DNA of 64,000 nt, from contig NZ_CP053557.1 of the NCBI RefSeq assembly GCF_014524545.1, positions 2,978,311 through 3,042,310 of the forward strand. Direction: 5' to 3'. The notes under the pieces were generated by a model. The model saw nothing but the letters and a program-made list of their open reading frames with translations, searched no databases and had not been told where the DNA came from. Of this stretch, positions 63,807 to 64,000 are shown piece by piece; position 1 is the stretch's first letter; every line of letters starts with the position of its first letter. The DNA is from Exiguobacterium sp. Helios (GTDB taxonomy: Bacteria; Bacillota; Bacilli; Exiguobacteriales; Exiguobacteriaceae). Position numbers and translations under genes: made by a program.

Positions 63807-63831
63807 ATGATATAACGTTTCGACAGATATT

Positions 63832-63860
63832 AATATAACATGTACTTTTAAAAAAGACAA
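63832..63860 (-). promoter_or_regulatory. Promoter of the tRNA-fMet pair
   Basis: Minus strand TTGTCT (63860-63855), 17 bases, TATATT (63837-63832), about 25 bases before the first tRNA. The pair can be transcribed without the rRNA operon. Confidence 0.8.
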
Positions 63861-63939
63861 GCTTTATTTCATTTTCTTGTTGTTTTTCTTAAAAGAACTT
63901 ATACTGACATCATTTTTCTAACTGTTTTTTTAAAGAAAA

Positions 63940-63964
63940 ACCGACCTGCAAAATGCAGATCGGT
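63940..63964 (-). terminator. rRNA operon terminator
   Basis: On the minus strand ACCGATCTGCA and TGCAGGTCGGT, then TTTTTC, ten bases after the 5S end. Confidence 0.88.
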
Positions 63965-63973
63965 CCTTTATTG

Positions 63974-64000
63974 GCCTGGCAACGTCCTATCCTCACAGGG
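63974..64000 (-). rRNA. rrf: 5S rRNA, 3' end only
   Basis: The minus strand reads CCCTGTGAGGATAGGACG followed by TTGCCAGGC, the typical 3' end of Firmicute 5S rRNA. The gene continues beyond the right edge, so an rRNA operon precedes it. Confidence 0.9.

Overview
The window looks like a chromosomal segment of a low-to-moderate GC Firmicute of the order Bacillales, most probably Exiguobacterium. That genus call is an inference from gene order and gene style; no search was run. Three blocks follow Bacillus subtilis gene order: spo0F-like / ywjG / pyrG / rpoE (1-3.3 kb), groEL-groES-ydiL-ydiK (34.9-38 kb), and tatC-tatA-rex-ydiF (52.6-56.3 kb) followed by tsaD-rimI-tsaB-tsaE (61-63.5 kb). In B. 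subtilis the last three form one neighbourhood. Here they are separated by blocks of iron uptake, membrane-protein and redox genes.

Layout. 0-3.3 kb: CTP synthase with a recognisable CTP-sensing attenuator, the RNA polymerase delta subunit, a DUF2529 protein and the start of a response regulator. 3.4-12 kb: an acetyltransferase, an ArsR-regulated pair of DUF606-type transporters, a DeoR-oxidoreductase-UPF0303 operon, a short-chain dehydrogenase, a decayed GGDEF gene joined to a two-helix K+ channel, and a glycosyltransferase whose Shine-Dalgarno sequence and start codon are separated by a hairpin. 11.6-16.4 kb: MgtE, divergent from a manganese ABC transporter preceded by two MntR-like boxes, then a PCYCGCG lipoprotein. 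17-31 kb: redox enzymes, an orphan histidine kinase, an acyltransferase-3/SGNH protein divergent from an LtaS-type lipoteichoic acid synthase, and a TetR-controlled operon with the same operator in two promoters. 31.2-34.9 kb: a dead LtaS paralogue beside a strongly AT-rich island with an AAA ATPase and a TOPRIM-like protein, the best candidate for a poorly described defence system. 34.9-38.7 kb: CIRCE-controlled groESL and YdiL/YdiK. 38.7-45.5 kb: a structured intergenic repeat, a dicarboxylate symporter, and a Fur-controlled ferredoxin/flavodoxin reductase divergent from a siderophore ABC transporter. 45.5-48.2 kb: five tandem, diverged, four-helix membrane proteins sharing a C-terminal DP..(V/I/L)S..E signature. 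48.4-52.1 kb: a large secreted subtilase. 52.4-63.5 kb: tRNA-Ala, Tat translocase, Rex, an ABC-F protein, a quinone-stress group with a YodB-like regulator and three copies of one palindrome, a Fur-controlled flavodoxin, and the t6A genes. 63.6-64 kb: two identical initiator tRNA genes with their own promoter, downstream of the 3' end of a 5S rRNA.

Working together: metal homeostasis is dense (MntR-type, Fur-type, MgtE), and the iron reductase, siderophore transporter and flavodoxin all carry Fur-like boxes. Envelope functions (LtaS, acyltransferase, glycosyltransferase, subtilase, Tat) form a second theme. Many start codons were moved inward from the longest open frame to the codon with a properly spaced Shine-Dalgarno sequence; these choices are stated gene by gene.
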